The notes below the pieces were generated by a model. The model was given only the letters and a program-made list of their open reading frames with translations, was not told the DNA's origin and searched no databases. The translations under genes and the position numbers were made by a program. From the NCBI GenBank assembly GCA_024235175.1, contig JACKMX010000005.1, positions 310,001-374,000 on the forward strand: a stretch of DNA of 64,000 nucleotides, read 5' to 3'. Source of the DNA: Chromatiaceae bacterium. Its GTDB lineage: Bacteria; Pseudomonadota; Gammaproteobacteria; Chromatiales; Chromatiaceae. This document shows positions 9,402-19,140 of this stretch, piece after piece (position 1 is the first letter of the stretch; the number at the start of each line of letters is the position of its first letter).

Positions 9402-10220
9402 TTACCGAATCTCCTCCACCTTAAGCCAGATGTTGTGTTCACGGCTCTGACTACTGCCGGCGCTGTAGTGGATGTCACTCTGCCGGTTGTTCTGGTAGTG
9501 AGTGAGCCGGCCCAGACTTATCCACTCTCCAAGCCAACCGGAAACGCTGGTGCTGGCTTGCATGACTTCAAAGCTGCCGGGGCTCTTGCCGGGAGAGTTC
9601 TGGTGTGGAGAGATCTCCAAGGTGACCTGCTGACCATTTAATCTTGGCAGTGCATAGAAACCGGTTGTGGCGTCACGGTATTGAGTATCGCTTTCGAAAT
9701 GGCGGTATTCACTGTCTCCGTAAGTGCGATAGCTGGTTATTGGGAGTGACTTCCCCGTTGCGATGAAGGCTGGTTTTCCCTCAATCGCCTGAATGTTGCC
9801 GACCAGTTCAGTATTGTCGTGCGTGTCTGCATTCAATCCGCGCAGGCGGACAGAGCCATCACTGCCTGGTTGACCCACTATCACTTTTGTTCGCTTTCCG
9901 ATCATCACATCAATGTCGGCGGCAATGGTGCCTGTTTTTACGTCGCTGTGCACTCCATGACGTACAGAGATAAGCAGGCGGCGGGGTGGTGTATCTATGC
10001 GCATCAGTATTGCACGGATGTCGCGCAGACTTTCTGGCGAGGTTCGAAGGATCAGCTGATTGTTCATGCTGCTGACAGCCCCGTCGTTATCGATAAAGGG
10101 ACGAATGATAGGCAGCACCTCCTCCATCGACCGCCCCTTCAATTCGATTATCTCCAGCGGATAGTCCGCAAGCAGCGGCGCATTAACCAGCATCGACAAC
10201 AACATGAGTGTGAATCGCAT
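9402..10220 (-). CDS. Periplasmic protein with secretin/TonB short N-terminal-type domain
   Basis: The 272-residue protein has a signal peptide (MRFTLMLLSMLVNAPLLA). Residues 20-80 resemble the secretin N-domain, with the pattern ...LKGRSMEEVLPIIRPFID...NQLILRTSPESLRDIRAIL... found in PilQ/GspD-like proteins. The rest is beta-rich with no secretin pore domain, so it is not a channel by itself. GGGAGGAG precedes the ATG. It sits 23 bp after a DUF7931-like gene, suggesting an operon. Function unknown; a pilus or envelope accessory role is speculative. Confidence 0.75.
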   Translation of the reverse strand: MRFTLMLLSMLVNAPLLADYPLEIIELKGRSMEEVLPIIRPFIDNDGAVSSMNNQLILRTSPESLRDIRAILMRIDTPPRRLLISVRHGVHSDVKTGTIAADIDVMIGKRTKVIVGQPGSDGSVRLRGLNADTHDNTELVGNIQAIEGKPAFIATGKSLPITSYRTYGDSEYRHFESDTQYRDATTGFYALPRLNGQQVTLEISPHQNSPGKSPGSFEVMQASTSVSGWLGEWISLGRLTHYQNNRQSDIHYSAGSSQSREHNIWLKVEEIR

Positions 10221-10243
10221 AGCCTGTCTACTCCTCCCTTGGC

Positions 10244-10762
10244 TTACAGGTTAAGTCGCCTAAGCTCACTGTCGGGCCGGCTGCACTGCCAGATCTCATT
10301 GAACAATTCGCTCAACTGTTGCGCCTTGAGTCTGTTGCCGGGAGTTGCGTATCCCCGGTAACGCCTGGACAGGCTCCACCTGATATAAGCCTTCTGGTCA
10401 GCAAGCAAAAAATTTTCCTGGTGGTTGATGTAATCTGGATGGGGCCGACGGATCTCCATGCTACTCGGTAACCTCCGAACCAGTTCGACCAGCCGGTGGC
10501 CCTGTTTTTGAACCTTCGCGTTGTTTTGCAGCAAAATCCGAACCTGACTGAATTGACTGCGGAGACATAAATTTTTTACCGCTGCAAGAAACGGCTGCTG
10601 ATCATAAAGTACGGCGTCCAGATCATAGCTGAAAATTTCAACTGCTCTCTGAGCCTGCAGGACGAAATCCAGACAGGAATCGCGACAATCTTCAATTCGG
10701 TCGAGTATGACCTCAACGTCGACAGGGTTGCGGAGGGCGGGGTGCTCAATTGTATCTTTCAT
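10244..10762 (-). CDS. DUF7931-like protein of unknown function
   Basis: The 172-residue soluble protein resembles a family (DUF7931) often found in gammaproteobacteria near acetyltransferases. It has the segments RAVEIFSYDLDAVLYD and INHQENFLLADQKAYIRWSL, faintly like a phospholipase-D-type fold but without an HKD motif. Start ATG 10762 (MKDTIEHPAL) follows AGGAGA at suitable spacing; a GTG at 10801 would extend it without support. It is cotranscribed with the secretin-N-type gene downstream. Confidence 0.75.
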   Translation of the reverse strand: MKDTIEHPALRNPVDVEVILDRIEDCRDSCLDFVLQAQRAVEIFSYDLDAVLYDQQPFLAAVKNLCLRSQFSQVRILLQNNAKVQKQGHRLVELVRRLPSSMEIRRPHPDYINHQENFLLADQKAYIRWSLSRRYRGYATPGNRLKAQQLSELFNEIWQCSRPDSELRRLNL

Positions 10763-10998
10763 TGGAGAGATCTCCTGTGTGGTCCGGGTTGCCAGCACCA
10801 TTCAACTGCTGCTCTTGCTATACTCTTATTTGCACTGCACTCCGCTTAAAAAACACTGGTAATATCGTAAATAATATGACAATCTTCGCCCAAACAAAAA
10901 ATAGTGTAGAATACATTGTCTGCAGGTTGAATTGGGGTTCAACTGAAACGCCTGGTCAGCAGTAGAAAAAATGTTGAGTTTTAAATCGAGAGGAAATA

Positions 10999-11673
10999 AT
11001 GGATATGTTTAAACAGAAAAAAATTATAGCAATGCTTGCGCCTATTGGCCTGCTGGCCGGTATGTCCATGGCAACCCAGGCGATTGCTATGTCGCATGGT
11101 GGAAACAAGTATGCATCCGACAGCGCAAAGGATATGGTAATCAACAGCGCCGGTGAGTGCTGGAGAGCAGTCGGCGGTACCCCTGGTCCCCAGGTTAAAT
11201 GTGGCGATGAAATGCCAATGATGGAGAAAGCCGTAGACGGGGATTCTGACGGCGATGGTGTGTTGGATTCTGTTGATCGCTGCCCCGGCACACGGGCCGG
11301 CGCCAAGGTCGACAAATGGGGCTGCGAAGTCATCGAAAATCTGACCATCGATTTGGTTAATGACGAATTCGATTTCGACAAGGCAGTACTCAAGCCCAAC
11401 ATGAAAACCGCGTTGGATGAACTGGCGGAGCGCATTAAGGCAAGTAAGGGCCAGGAACAGCTGACCATTACCGGACATACCGACAGTATCGGTTCGGAAG
11501 CTTACAACATGGGGCTTTCCGAGCGCAGGGCTAAGGCTGCTGCAACCTATCTGGAAGGAAAAGGCATCACCGGCATCTCTACCAACGGCATGGGTGAATC
11601 AAGCCCGGTAGCCGATAATGGTACCAAAGCCGGCCGTGCCAAGAACCGCAGGGTAGAGATCAAAACCTACTAA
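10999..11673 (+). CDS. OmpA-family outer-membrane lipid/peptidoglycan-anchoring protein
   Basis: The 224-residue protein has a signal peptide ending near TQAIA, then a short linker with two cysteines. A thrombospondin type-3 calcium-binding segment follows (DGDSDGDGVLDSVDRCP, residues ~80-96). The C-terminal OmpA domain carries the peptidoglycan-binding pattern TGHTDSIGSEAYNMGLSERRA. There is no N-terminal beta-barrel of OmpA size, so it resembles periplasmic OmpA-like proteins of sulfur bacteria. An RBS (GAGAGGAAATA) precedes the ATG. A strong terminator and then a group II intron follow. Confidence 0.92.
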   Translation: MDMFKQKKIIAMLAPIGLLAGMSMATQAIAMSHGGNKYASDSAKDMVINSAGECWRAVGGTPGPQVKCGDEMPMMEKAVDGDSDGDGVLDSVDRCPGTRAGAKVDKWGCEVIENLTIDLVNDEFDFDKAVLKPNMKTALDELAERIKASKGQEQLTITGHTDSIGSEAYNMGLSERRAKAAATYLEGKGITGISTNGMGESSPVADNGTKAGRAKNRRVEIKTY

Positions 11674-11712
11674 AGGTTTGGCAGAGGGGAGCATTCGTTT
11701 CCCCGGTAAATT

Positions 11713-11746
11713 AAAAGCCGGGATCCACAGGGATCCCGGCTTTTTT
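11713..11746 (+). terminator. Rho-independent terminator of the ompA-like gene, intron insertion target
   Basis: A perfect 14-bp stem (AAAAGCCGGGATCC / GGATCCCGGCTTTT) with loop ACAG runs into a T-tract ending at 11746. The group II intron begins at the next base. Confidence 0.95.
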
Positions 11747-13583
11747 GTGTGCGCCCAGCATGGGCGCACTCTTGTGGGTGCAAGTCCCACCGTAAGTTGA
11801 TCACAGCGAACGAAGTGAAGCGCAACTGCATGAGGGTGACCGAGTGTGGGGAGGAAGCGTGGATCGAAACTGCGAACCGATGGACAAGAATTGGATAGAA
11901 GGCGCTGCCAGCAGGGCGAGTGGGCATGAAACCATGAAGCCCTTGTGATCAAGGCGAAGCGGCGTAAATCCGGCGGTTGTGCAGTGAAGGAGTGCGTTCT
12001 TACCTGGGGATATCTTGCCTTATGTCTGAAAGGACGACGGTGAAAGCCGGAGCGAGAAGTCAGCAGAGGCCGTAGTAGCTGCCGACGAGGAGCGAAGGGC
12101 CGAACGAGAAGGAGTGTCAGAGAACCGGTTGATGTCAAAGGCCATGCGTCAGAAGTTTGTGCAAGCAAAGCGAACAAGCGTAGCCAGCGGTGAAGCTGCG
12201 GGTGATCTTGAGCGTGACGAAGCCTGCGGCCCGCAACGGGAAGTCAAAGACACAGGGTCGGCGTTGCTGGAAGCGATGCTGACGAGAGCGAACCTGCAGC
12301 GCGCCTGGAAACGGGTCAAGGCCAACAAAGGAGCAGCGGGTATGGATGGTCTGGATATTGCTCAGACCGCTGATTACCTGAAAGCTCAGTGGCCGGAGAT
12401 CCGCCAACAACTGCTGCAGGGGAGATATCGTCCCAGCCCGGTACGGCGGGTGACGATAGCCAAGCCGGAGGGAGGTCAGCGCGAGCTGGGCATACCGACG
12501 GTGCTGGATCGTCTGATCCAGCAGGCTTTATTGCAAATACTTCAACCCTTGATTGATCCGACTTTCAGTGAACACAGCTATGGCTTTCGTCCTGGACGGC
12601 GGGCACAGGATGCGGTGCTAAAGGCGCGCACCTATGTTCAGTCGGGCAAACGTATAGTCGTGGATGTGGATCTGGAGAAATTCTTTGACAGGGTCAACCA
12701 TAACATTCTGGTAGACCGTTTGGGTAAGCGTATAGCGGATAAGGCGATTATCCGTTTAATACGGAGCTACCTGAACGCGGGTATCATGGATCATGGTGTG
12801 GTACAAGCAAGGTATCAGGGCACCCCACAAGGGGGCCCGTTAAGTCCATTGTTGGCCAATATCCTGTTGGATGAGGTGGATCAGGAACTGCAAAAGCGCG
12901 GCCACTGTTTTGTTCGCTATGCTGACGACTGCAATGTGTACGTTGGCAGTATGGCGGCGGGAGAGCGGGTGATGCGATTGCTCAGGCGCTGCTATGACGG
13001 GCTTAGGCTCAAGGTCAACGAGACCAAGAGTGCGGTAGCCGGTGTCATGGGACGCAAGTTTCTGGGCTATAGTTTCTGGGTTGGACCAAAGAGGCAGATC
13101 AAGTTTCGGGTGGCGGACAAGGCGATGGTGGGCTTTAAGCATCGTGTCAGGCAGCTGACGCGGCGCAGCAACAGCCAGTCGCTGTCGGATATCATTGAAC
13201 GCTTGAGAAGTTATCTATTGGGATGGAAAGGCTACTTTGGACTGGCACAGACGCCGGGAGTCTGGCGTCGGCTGGACGAATGGCTTCGCCATCGGCTACG
13301 CGCAATACAGCTGAAACAATGGAAACGAGGCAAGACCCAATATCGAGAGTTGCTGGCACTGGGAGCATCTGAAAACGTGGCAAGGCGGATTGCAGCCAAC
13401 GCGCGTAGCTGGTGGCGCAACAGTGCAATGCTGCTCAACAGTGTATTGACGATTGGCTACTTTGATCGTCTGGGTCTACCCCGACTCTCATGACCTCAAT
13501 TTCTCGAACCGCCCGGTGCGGACCCGCATGCCGGGTGGTGTGGCAGGGGAACGATCAGATAAACTGATCGCCCCTCTGCCGAT
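11747..13583 (+). mobile_element. Group II intron with intron-encoded protein, terminator-inserted
   Basis: The 5' end GTGTGCGCCCAGCATGGGCG is a typical bacterial group II intron start. The 3' end shows domain V at 13506-13541, with arms ACCGCCCGG / CCGGGTGGT, a TG bulge and an inner TGCGG/CCGCA stem. A domain VI hairpin follows at 13542-13580. Between them lies a reverse transcriptase. Insertion right after a terminator hairpin and the lack of an endonuclease domain fit the group IIC (bacterial class C) lifestyle. The 3' boundary is estimated to within a few bases. Confidence 0.9.
12132..13493 (+). CDS. ltrA: Group II intron reverse transcriptase/maturase
   Basis: The intron-encoded protein (453 residues from ATG 12132; a GTG at 12114 adds six) splices and mobilises its host intron. 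Reverse-transcriptase blocks are in order: GAAGMDG, RELGIPTVLDRLIQQAL, HSYGFRPGR, DVDLEKFFDRVNH, GTPQGGPLSPLLANI and the catalytic FVRYADD near residue 265. A maturase X-type C-terminus ends with WWRNSAMLLN and GYFDRLGLP. There is no HNH endonuclease domain. The frame is intact, so the element may still be active. Confidence 0.96.
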   Translation: MSKAMRQKFVQAKRTSVASGEAAGDLERDEACGPQREVKDTGSALLEAMLTRANLQRAWKRVKANKGAAGMDGLDIAQTADYLKAQWPEIRQQLLQGRYRPSPVRRVTIAKPEGGQRELGIPTVLDRLIQQALLQILQPLIDPTFSEHSYGFRPGRRAQDAVLKARTYVQSGKRIVVDVDLEKFFDRVNHNILVDRLGKRIADKAIIRLIRSYLNAGIMDHGVVQARYQGTPQGGPLSPLLANILLDEVDQELQKRGHCFVRYADDCNVYVGSMAAGERVMRLLRRCYDGLRLKVNETKSAVAGVMGRKFLGYSFWVGPKRQIKFRVADKAMVGFKHRVRQLTRRSNSQSLSDIIERLRSYLLGWKGYFGLAQTPGVWRRLDEWLRHRLRAIQLKQWKRGKTQYRELLALGASENVARRIAANARSWWRNSAMLLNSVLTIGYFDRLGLPRLS

Positions 13584-13625
13584 TTTACTGCAGATCAAAC
13601 CATTGCGAAATGTTTCCGAATTGAA

Positions 13626-14993
13626 TCAGATTTTACCCGCCTGTTCCGCTGCGTTACCGGTATAAGCAGCGGGGGAGAGGTTTCTTAGCCGCTCTTTTGC
13701 CTCTTTCGGTATTTGGAGTGCGTCGATAAATTGCTTCATATCCTCGGGTTTAATACTTTGCCCCCGGGTCAGCTCCTTCAATTTCTCATAGGGTTTTTCG
13801 ATCCCATAACGACGCATTACTGTTTGTATGGGTTCGGCCAGTACTTCCCAGTTGTCATTGAGATCGGATGCCAGGCGTTGTTCATTAACCTCGAGCTTTG
13901 AAATGCCCCGCAATACGGATTGCAGAGCGATTTCCGTATATGCAATCCCTACCCCCATGTTTCGCAGCACAGTGGAATCGGTCAGGTCCCGTTGCCAGCG
14001 GGAAACAGGCAGTTTCTGAGCCAGGTGGCCAAACAGCGCATTGGCCATTCCCATGTTGCCTTCCCCGTTCTCAAAATCTATTGGATTTATCTTGTGAGGC
14101 ATAGTCGAGGAACCAATCTCACCCGCAACGGTTTTCTGTCTGAAATAGCCAAGCGAGATGTAACCCCAGACATCACGGCAGAAATCTATGACGATGGTGT
14201 TAAAACGGGCGGTTGCATCAAACAATTCCGCCATGTAGTCATGGGGTTCAATCTGAATGGTATAGGGGTTCCAGGTCAGGCCGAGAGAAGTGACAAAGCG
14301 CTCGGCGAAGAGTGGCCAGTCCAGCTCGGGGTAGGCAGACAGATGGGCATTGTAGTTGCCAACGGCTCCATTGATTTTTCCCAACAGTTCCACATTTGCC
14401 ACCTGGTTCCGCTGACGCCGCAGCCTGTAGACAACATTTGCCATCTCTTTGCCGAGGGTGGAGGGTGAGGCGGGCTGACCATGGGTTCGGCAAAGCATGG
14501 GCATCTTTGCATGCGCTCTGGCTAGATTGGCGATAGCGTCGATCAGGGTATCCATCCGTGGTATGAGTACATTTTCACGTCCACTCTTCAGCATCAATGC
14601 ATGCGACAGGTTGTTTATGTCCTCAGAAGTGCAGGCAAAATGGAAGAACTCGCTGATTTTTTCAAGCTCCCTGTTTCCTGATATTTTCTCTTTTAAAAAA
14701 TATTCAACCGCCTTGACGTCGTGGTTCGTTGTGCGTTCGATCTCCTTGACTCTTTTTGCATCGCCAATTTCGAAATTTTCAATCAACCGGTTGAGTAATT
14801 GTTTTGCTTCACTGCTTAGGGCCGGTACTTCCGGAATTCCGGGATGATCGGCGAGTGCCTCCAGCCAGCGGACTTCCACCAGCACACGAAATCTTATCAA
14901 TCCATATTCGCTGAAAATAGGTCGTAGACCAGTACATTTTTCGCCGTAACGTCCATCGACAGGGGAGACGGCGGTAAGAGAGGAGAGTTCCAT
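13626..14993 (-). CDS. purB: Adenylosuccinate lyase
   Basis: PurB acts twice in purine synthesis, releasing fumarate from SAICAR and from adenylosuccinate. The 455-residue protein starts MELSSLTAVSPVDGRY as in E. coli PurB. It has the active-site segment TSEDINNLSHALML and the superfamily signature GSSTMPHKINPIDFENGEGN near residue 296. hflD and mnmA, its usual partners in gammaproteobacteria, lie 4.6 kb further on with acnB between. The gene converges with the intron. Confidence 0.97.
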   Translation of the reverse strand: MELSSLTAVSPVDGRYGEKCTGLRPIFSEYGLIRFRVLVEVRWLEALADHPGIPEVPALSSEAKQLLNRLIENFEIGDAKRVKEIERTTNHDVKAVEYFLKEKISGNRELEKISEFFHFACTSEDINNLSHALMLKSGRENVLIPRMDTLIDAIANLARAHAKMPMLCRTHGQPASPSTLGKEMANVVYRLRRQRNQVANVELLGKINGAVGNYNAHLSAYPELDWPLFAERFVTSLGLTWNPYTIQIEPHDYMAELFDATARFNTIVIDFCRDVWGYISLGYFRQKTVAGEIGSSTMPHKINPIDFENGEGNMGMANALFGHLAQKLPVSRWQRDLTDSTVLRNMGVGIAYTEIALQSVLRGISKLEVNEQRLASDLNDNWEVLAEPIQTVMRRYGIEKPYEKLKELTRGQSIKPEDMKQFIDALQIPKEAKERLRNLSPAAYTGNAAEQAGKI

Positions 14994-15348
14994 GATTATC
15001 CTGATTATTACTAAGAAAAGGTTAATTTTTTAAGTATACCACTCGAGTTGTGGTGCAGAAATTTGCGCTATCTTTAGTTATAAGATAATGCTGGTGGTGG
15101 ATAACGTGAATTGATCCTGCCAAAATAGGAGGAATTCACTGCTGTATAGGATGAGCATAATATTTTTGTTATACGTTTTTATGCAGGTAAAGGCCAATAT
15201 GGGATTTCGCGCAGACGACTTCCGGCGCTAGATCAAGTATATCCGCGTGTTATCGATCCCGTCTGCAGTTGTGGCATTGGATTCCGCACAGTGGTACAGA
15301 ACTGTTTTATCCGCCTTTTCAAAGGCGTTATGGCTGGAGGGCTAAGCG
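14994..15348. other. Divergent promoter region between purB and acnB
   Basis: This 355-bp region holds the promoters of two divergent genes. A 26-codon ORF at 15151-15231 (MSIIFLLYVFMQ...) has AGGAGG too far upstream and is not called. I see no purine-repressor palindrome I can defend. Confidence 0.4.
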
Positions 15349-17922
15349 TTGTTAGAGACTTATCGTGAACATGTTAATACCCGTGCTGCAGATGGCATAC
15401 CACCCCTTCCATTGAATCCGGAGCAGGTTGCCGATCTGGTGGAACTGCTCAAGAGCCCACCTTCCGGCGAAGAGGAGTTTCTGCTTGATCTTATCTCCAA
15501 CAGGGTGCCGGCGGGAGTTGATCAGGCAGCCTACGTTAAAGCCGCCTTTCTGGCTGATCTGGTCAAGGGCAACTGTGCCAGTCCATTGATCGATAAGGTT
15601 CATGCAGTCAAACTGCTTGGTACTATGCTGGGGGGATATAACATCACCGCACTGATCGAAGCGCTGGAAGATGAAGAGGTGGCCCAAGAGGCTGTTGCTG
15701 CATTGTCACACACGCTGCTAATGTTCGATGCCTTTCATGATGTTAAAGAGAAGGCGGATGCCGGCAACCCGTATGCAGAGAAGGTTTTAAAGTCCTGGGC
15801 GGACGGTGAGTGGTTCACTTCCAGGGAGAGCGTACCGGATAAAATTACTGTCAGCGTGTTCAAAGTGCCGGGCGAAACCAATACTGACGACCTGTCTCCC
15901 GCGCCCGATGCCTGGTCCAGGCCGGATATCCCGCTGCATGCCAAGGCGATGTTGAAAAACCCGAGGCCCGGTATGGAGGGTGATCCGCTGGCCATGATTG
16001 CTGCCCTGAAGGAAAAGGGACATCCAGTGGCTTATGTCGGCGATGTGGTGGGAACCGGTTCCTCACGCAAGTCGGCCACGAACTCGGTTCTTTGGCATAT
16101 GGGCACGGACATCCCATACATACCCAACAAAAGGGCGGGAGGGTATTGCTTTGGCAACAATATTGCTCCGATCTTTTTCAACACCATGGAAGATGCAGGC
16201 GCTCTTCCCATCGAATGCGACGTCAGCAAAATGAATACCGGCGACGTTCTCGACATATATCCGTACGAAGGGGTTGTCCGAAGGCATGAGAGTGGTGAAG
16301 AGGTTTCACGGTTCCAACTCAAAACCAACGTACTGTTGGATGAAGTGCGTGCCGGCGGCCGTATTCCGCTTATTATCGGTCGTGGCCTGACTGCCCGTGC
16401 CAGAGAGGCGCTTGGTTTGCCTCCGTCAGATCTGTTCGCTTTGCCGTTACCACCAAAGGAGAGCAGCAAAGGCTACACACTTGCTCAAAAAATAATGGGT
16501 AAAGCCTGCGGTGTCGAGGGCATACGTCCGGGAACTTACTGTGAACCCAGGATGACAACGGTGGGATCTCAGGATACAACAGGCCCCATGACGCGGGATG
16601 AACTGAAGGATCTTGCCTGTCTCGGTTTCTCCGCAGATCTGGTGATGCAGTCGTTCTGTCATACAGCCGCTTATCCGAAGCCGGTGGATATCAATACGCA
16701 ACACACGTTGCCGGATTTCATCTCATCCCGCGGAGGGGTTTCGCTTCGGCCGGGTGACGGTATTATTCACTCCTGGCTCAATCGTATGCTGCTGCCTGAC
16801 AGCGTCGGCACAGGTGGCGACTCGCATACCCGTTTTCCGATCGGCATCTCCTTCCCTGCCGGTTCAGGCCTGGTGGCTTTTGCCGCAGCCACCGGTGTGA
16901 TGCCGTTGGACATGCCCGAGTCGGTTCTGGTTCGGTTCAGCGGTGAGATGCAGCCCGGTGTCACTTTGCGAGATCTGGTCAATGCCATACCTTATCAGGC
17001 AATCAAGGATGGTCTGCTGACGGTCGCGAAAGAGGGCAAGAAGAATATATTTTCCGGACGTATCATTGAAATCGAGGGTTTGCCAGACCTCAAGGCGGAA
17101 CAGGCTTTTGAACTCTCCGACGCCACCGCCGAAAGGTCTGCCGCGGGCTGTTCCATCAAGCTGAACAAAGAGCCGGTCATAGAATATCTGCGCTCCAACG
17201 TCACGCTGCTCAAGTCGATGATCAGCAGCGGCTATAAAGATGCACGCTCATTGGAAAGGCGTATTACAAACATGGAAAAATGGTTGGATGCTCCCCAACT
17301 GCTTGAAGCAGATACCGATGCTGAATATGCGGCGGTTATCAACATCGATCTGAACAACATCAAGGAGCCGATCGTTGCCTGCCCCAACGACCCGGATGAC
17401 GTCAAAACGCTTTCGGAAGTTGCGGGGAAGAATATTGATGAAGTATTTATCGGTTCCTGCATGACCAATATCGGCCACTATCGGGCAGCCGGCAAAGTAC
17501 TGGAAACCGTCGCTTCTCTTCCTACCAAACTTTGGATCTGTCCGCCTACCCGGATGGACGAACACCAGCTGATGGAGGAGGGCTACTACAGTATCTTCGG
17601 GCGTGCCGGAGCCCGCACCGAGATGCCGGGCTGCTCACTCTGTATGGGCAATCAGGCACGAGTAAGGGACGGAGCTACGGTAATGTCAACATCAACCCGA
17701 AATTTCCCCAACCGGTTGGGGAATGGGGCCAACGTCTATCTGGGTTCTGCCGAACTGGCTGTGGTATGCGCCGTTATGGGCAGGATTCCAACGCCTGCGG
17801 AGTATCTGTCGCAGGTCGAAGGAATCAATACCATGTCCGATGAGATATATCGCTATTTAAATTTCGATCAGATAGCAGATTTTCAAAAGGCGGCGTCGGA
17901 AGTGGTTGTTAATTTCGGCTGA
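15349..17922 (+). CDS. acnB: Aconitate hydratase B
   Basis: AcnB isomerises citrate to isocitrate in the TCA cycle. The 857-residue protein matches AcnB rather than AcnA in domain order: an N-terminal HEAT-like domain, then the swivel domain (GTGSSRKSATNS near residue 234), then the catalytic domains. Iron-sulfur ligands are in IGSCMTNIGHYRAAG and PGCSLCMGNQ near the C-terminus. The start is TTG at 15349 (MLETYREHVN, as in other AcnB proteins), with GGAGGG upstream. A terminator follows the stop. Confidence 0.97.
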   Translation: MLETYREHVNTRAADGIPPLPLNPEQVADLVELLKSPPSGEEEFLLDLISNRVPAGVDQAAYVKAAFLADLVKGNCASPLIDKVHAVKLLGTMLGGYNITALIEALEDEEVAQEAVAALSHTLLMFDAFHDVKEKADAGNPYAEKVLKSWADGEWFTSRESVPDKITVSVFKVPGETNTDDLSPAPDAWSRPDIPLHAKAMLKNPRPGMEGDPLAMIAALKEKGHPVAYVGDVVGTGSSRKSATNSVLWHMGTDIPYIPNKRAGGYCFGNNIAPIFFNTMEDAGALPIECDVSKMNTGDVLDIYPYEGVVRRHESGEEVSRFQLKTNVLLDEVRAGGRIPLIIGRGLTARAREALGLPPSDLFALPLPPKESSKGYTLAQKIMGKACGVEGIRPGTYCEPRMTTVGSQDTTGPMTRDELKDLACLGFSADLVMQSFCHTAAYPKPVDINTQHTLPDFISSRGGVSLRPGDGIIHSWLNRMLLPDSVGTGGDSHTRFPIGISFPAGSGLVAFAAATGVMPLDMPESVLVRFSGEMQPGVTLRDLVNAIPYQAIKDGLLTVAKEGKKNIFSGRIIEIEGLPDLKAEQAFELSDATAERSAAGCSIKLNKEPVIEYLRSNVTLLKSMISSGYKDARSLERRITNMEKWLDAPQLLEADTDAEYAAVINIDLNNIKEPIVACPNDPDDVKTLSEVAGKNIDEVFIGSCMTNIGHYRAAGKVLETVASLPTKLWICPPTRMDEHQLMEEGYYSIFGRAGARTEMPGCSLCMGNQARVRDGATVMSTSTRNFPNRLGNGANVYLGSAELAVVCAVMGRIPTPAEYLSQVEGINTMSDEIYRYLNFDQIADFQKAASEVVVNFG

Positions 17923-17943
17923 CCCTTATTTTCTTCTGCAGAT

Positions 17944-17979
17944 AAACCGGATTTCCTTTAAAGGGAATCCGGTTTTTTT
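17944..17979 (+). terminator. Rho-independent terminator of acnB
   Basis: The inverted repeat AAACCGGATTtCCTTT / AAAGGgAATCCGGTTT is followed by a run of seven T residues, 21 bp after the acnB stop. Confidence 0.93.
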
Positions 17980-18101
17980 AACCCTGAAGAGGATTGAATG
18001 CCTTGTAAATTCAAGACGATATTATCAAGTTTCTCTTGCATCGGTCGAAAATTGAGCTATTCAGATCAATCACTGCAGATTTGTATGAGGCGGGTTATCC
18101 T

Positions 18102-18965
18102 ATGGCATCGACTATCCCCAATTTCAAGAATCAGCTGGCTGACCGGTTTCTAGAGGATCTCGAAAATGATCGCCTGATTCTCCCCAGTCTCCCTGATGTG
18201 GCCATGCGCGTGGCTCGTGTACTCGACAATGGCGTAAGCGACGCGGATTCCATTGCTGAAGTGATTAAAACCGATCCGGCCATAACGATAAAGCTGATCA
18301 AAGCCGCAAACAGTGCCATGTATGGACGCTGCCTGCCAGTGGAGACCTGTGCCGCCGCAGTGGTACGTCTTGGCTCGGCATTGACACACAAACTGGTGCT
18401 CTCTCTCTCTATGCGGGAACTTTTTACCACCGAGTCTCCACTGCTGCAGCAGCGTATGAAAGCGCTGTGGAAGCACAGCACGGAAATTGGTGCAATATGT
18501 TTTGTCCTGGCCAGACGTGATACCAGATTTAACCCCGAACAGGCGATGCTGGTGGGACTGCTGCACGATATCGGTGTTGTTGCAGTACTAAATTATATTG
18601 ATAAATTCCCGGTAGAAGTGACTCAGCCGGAAGCAATCGATGATGCAGTATCGGCACTGCGAGCGCGTACCAGCAGTATGATTCTGGAAAAATGGCGGTT
18701 TCCATCTGAGTTCACCGTTGCAGCATTCGAAGCGGAAGACTGGATGAGGGACACCGGTGGAATTCCAGATTACTGTGATCTGTTGGTTACCGCGCAATTG
18801 CACAGCCTTCTGGGTATGAACAGAGCCCAATTGACACCTATGATCAACGAGACCACCGCGTACACCCGACTTGATTTGGGCGATCTAATGCCTGATTCTA
18901 GCCTGAAGTTCAGGGAGGATGAGAGAGAAAAAATCGGTCAGGCAGAGTCGCTGCTCAATATCTAA
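18102..18965 (+). CDS. HDOD-domain signalling protein
   Basis: The 287-residue protein has an HDOD domain over residues ~20-220. It includes LPSLPDVAMRVARVLD, KTDPAITIKLIKAANSAMYG, LWKHSTEIGAICFVLA and GLLHDIGVVAVLNY. The HDOD fold is related to HD phosphohydrolases but usually lacks activity and acts in regulation. No receiver, GGDEF or EAL domain is attached. ATG 18102 is preferred (GAGGCGG upstream) over an ATG at 18036. Target unknown. Confidence 0.9.
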   Translation: MASTIPNFKNQLADRFLEDLENDRLILPSLPDVAMRVARVLDNGVSDADSIAEVIKTDPAITIKLIKAANSAMYGRCLPVETCAAAVVRLGSALTHKLVLSLSMRELFTTESPLLQQRMKALWKHSTEIGAICFVLARRDTRFNPEQAMLVGLLHDIGVVAVLNYIDKFPVEVTQPEAIDDAVSALRARTSSMILEKWRFPSEFTVAAFEAEDWMRDTGGIPDYCDLLVTAQLHSLLGMNRAQLTPMINETTAYTRLDLGDLMPDSSLKFREDEREKIGQAESLLNI

Positions 18966-19140
18966 AACTGTTAATTTTTGTCAACAATATTTACAAATCC
19001 CTATGTTAACAGCGAGTTGATTAACGCAACACCATGAATAAACGATAAAAATAATTCTGGTCTGGTAATTGCATAAATAAGAAATAAATGGAACCTAGAT
19101 TCCAAAGTTTGAAACTTTATTTTTTATGCTGGGGAAAAAG

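Noticed and set aside
15151..15231. 26-codon ORF between purB and acnB
   Set aside because: The nearest AGGAGG is too far upstream; too short to support.
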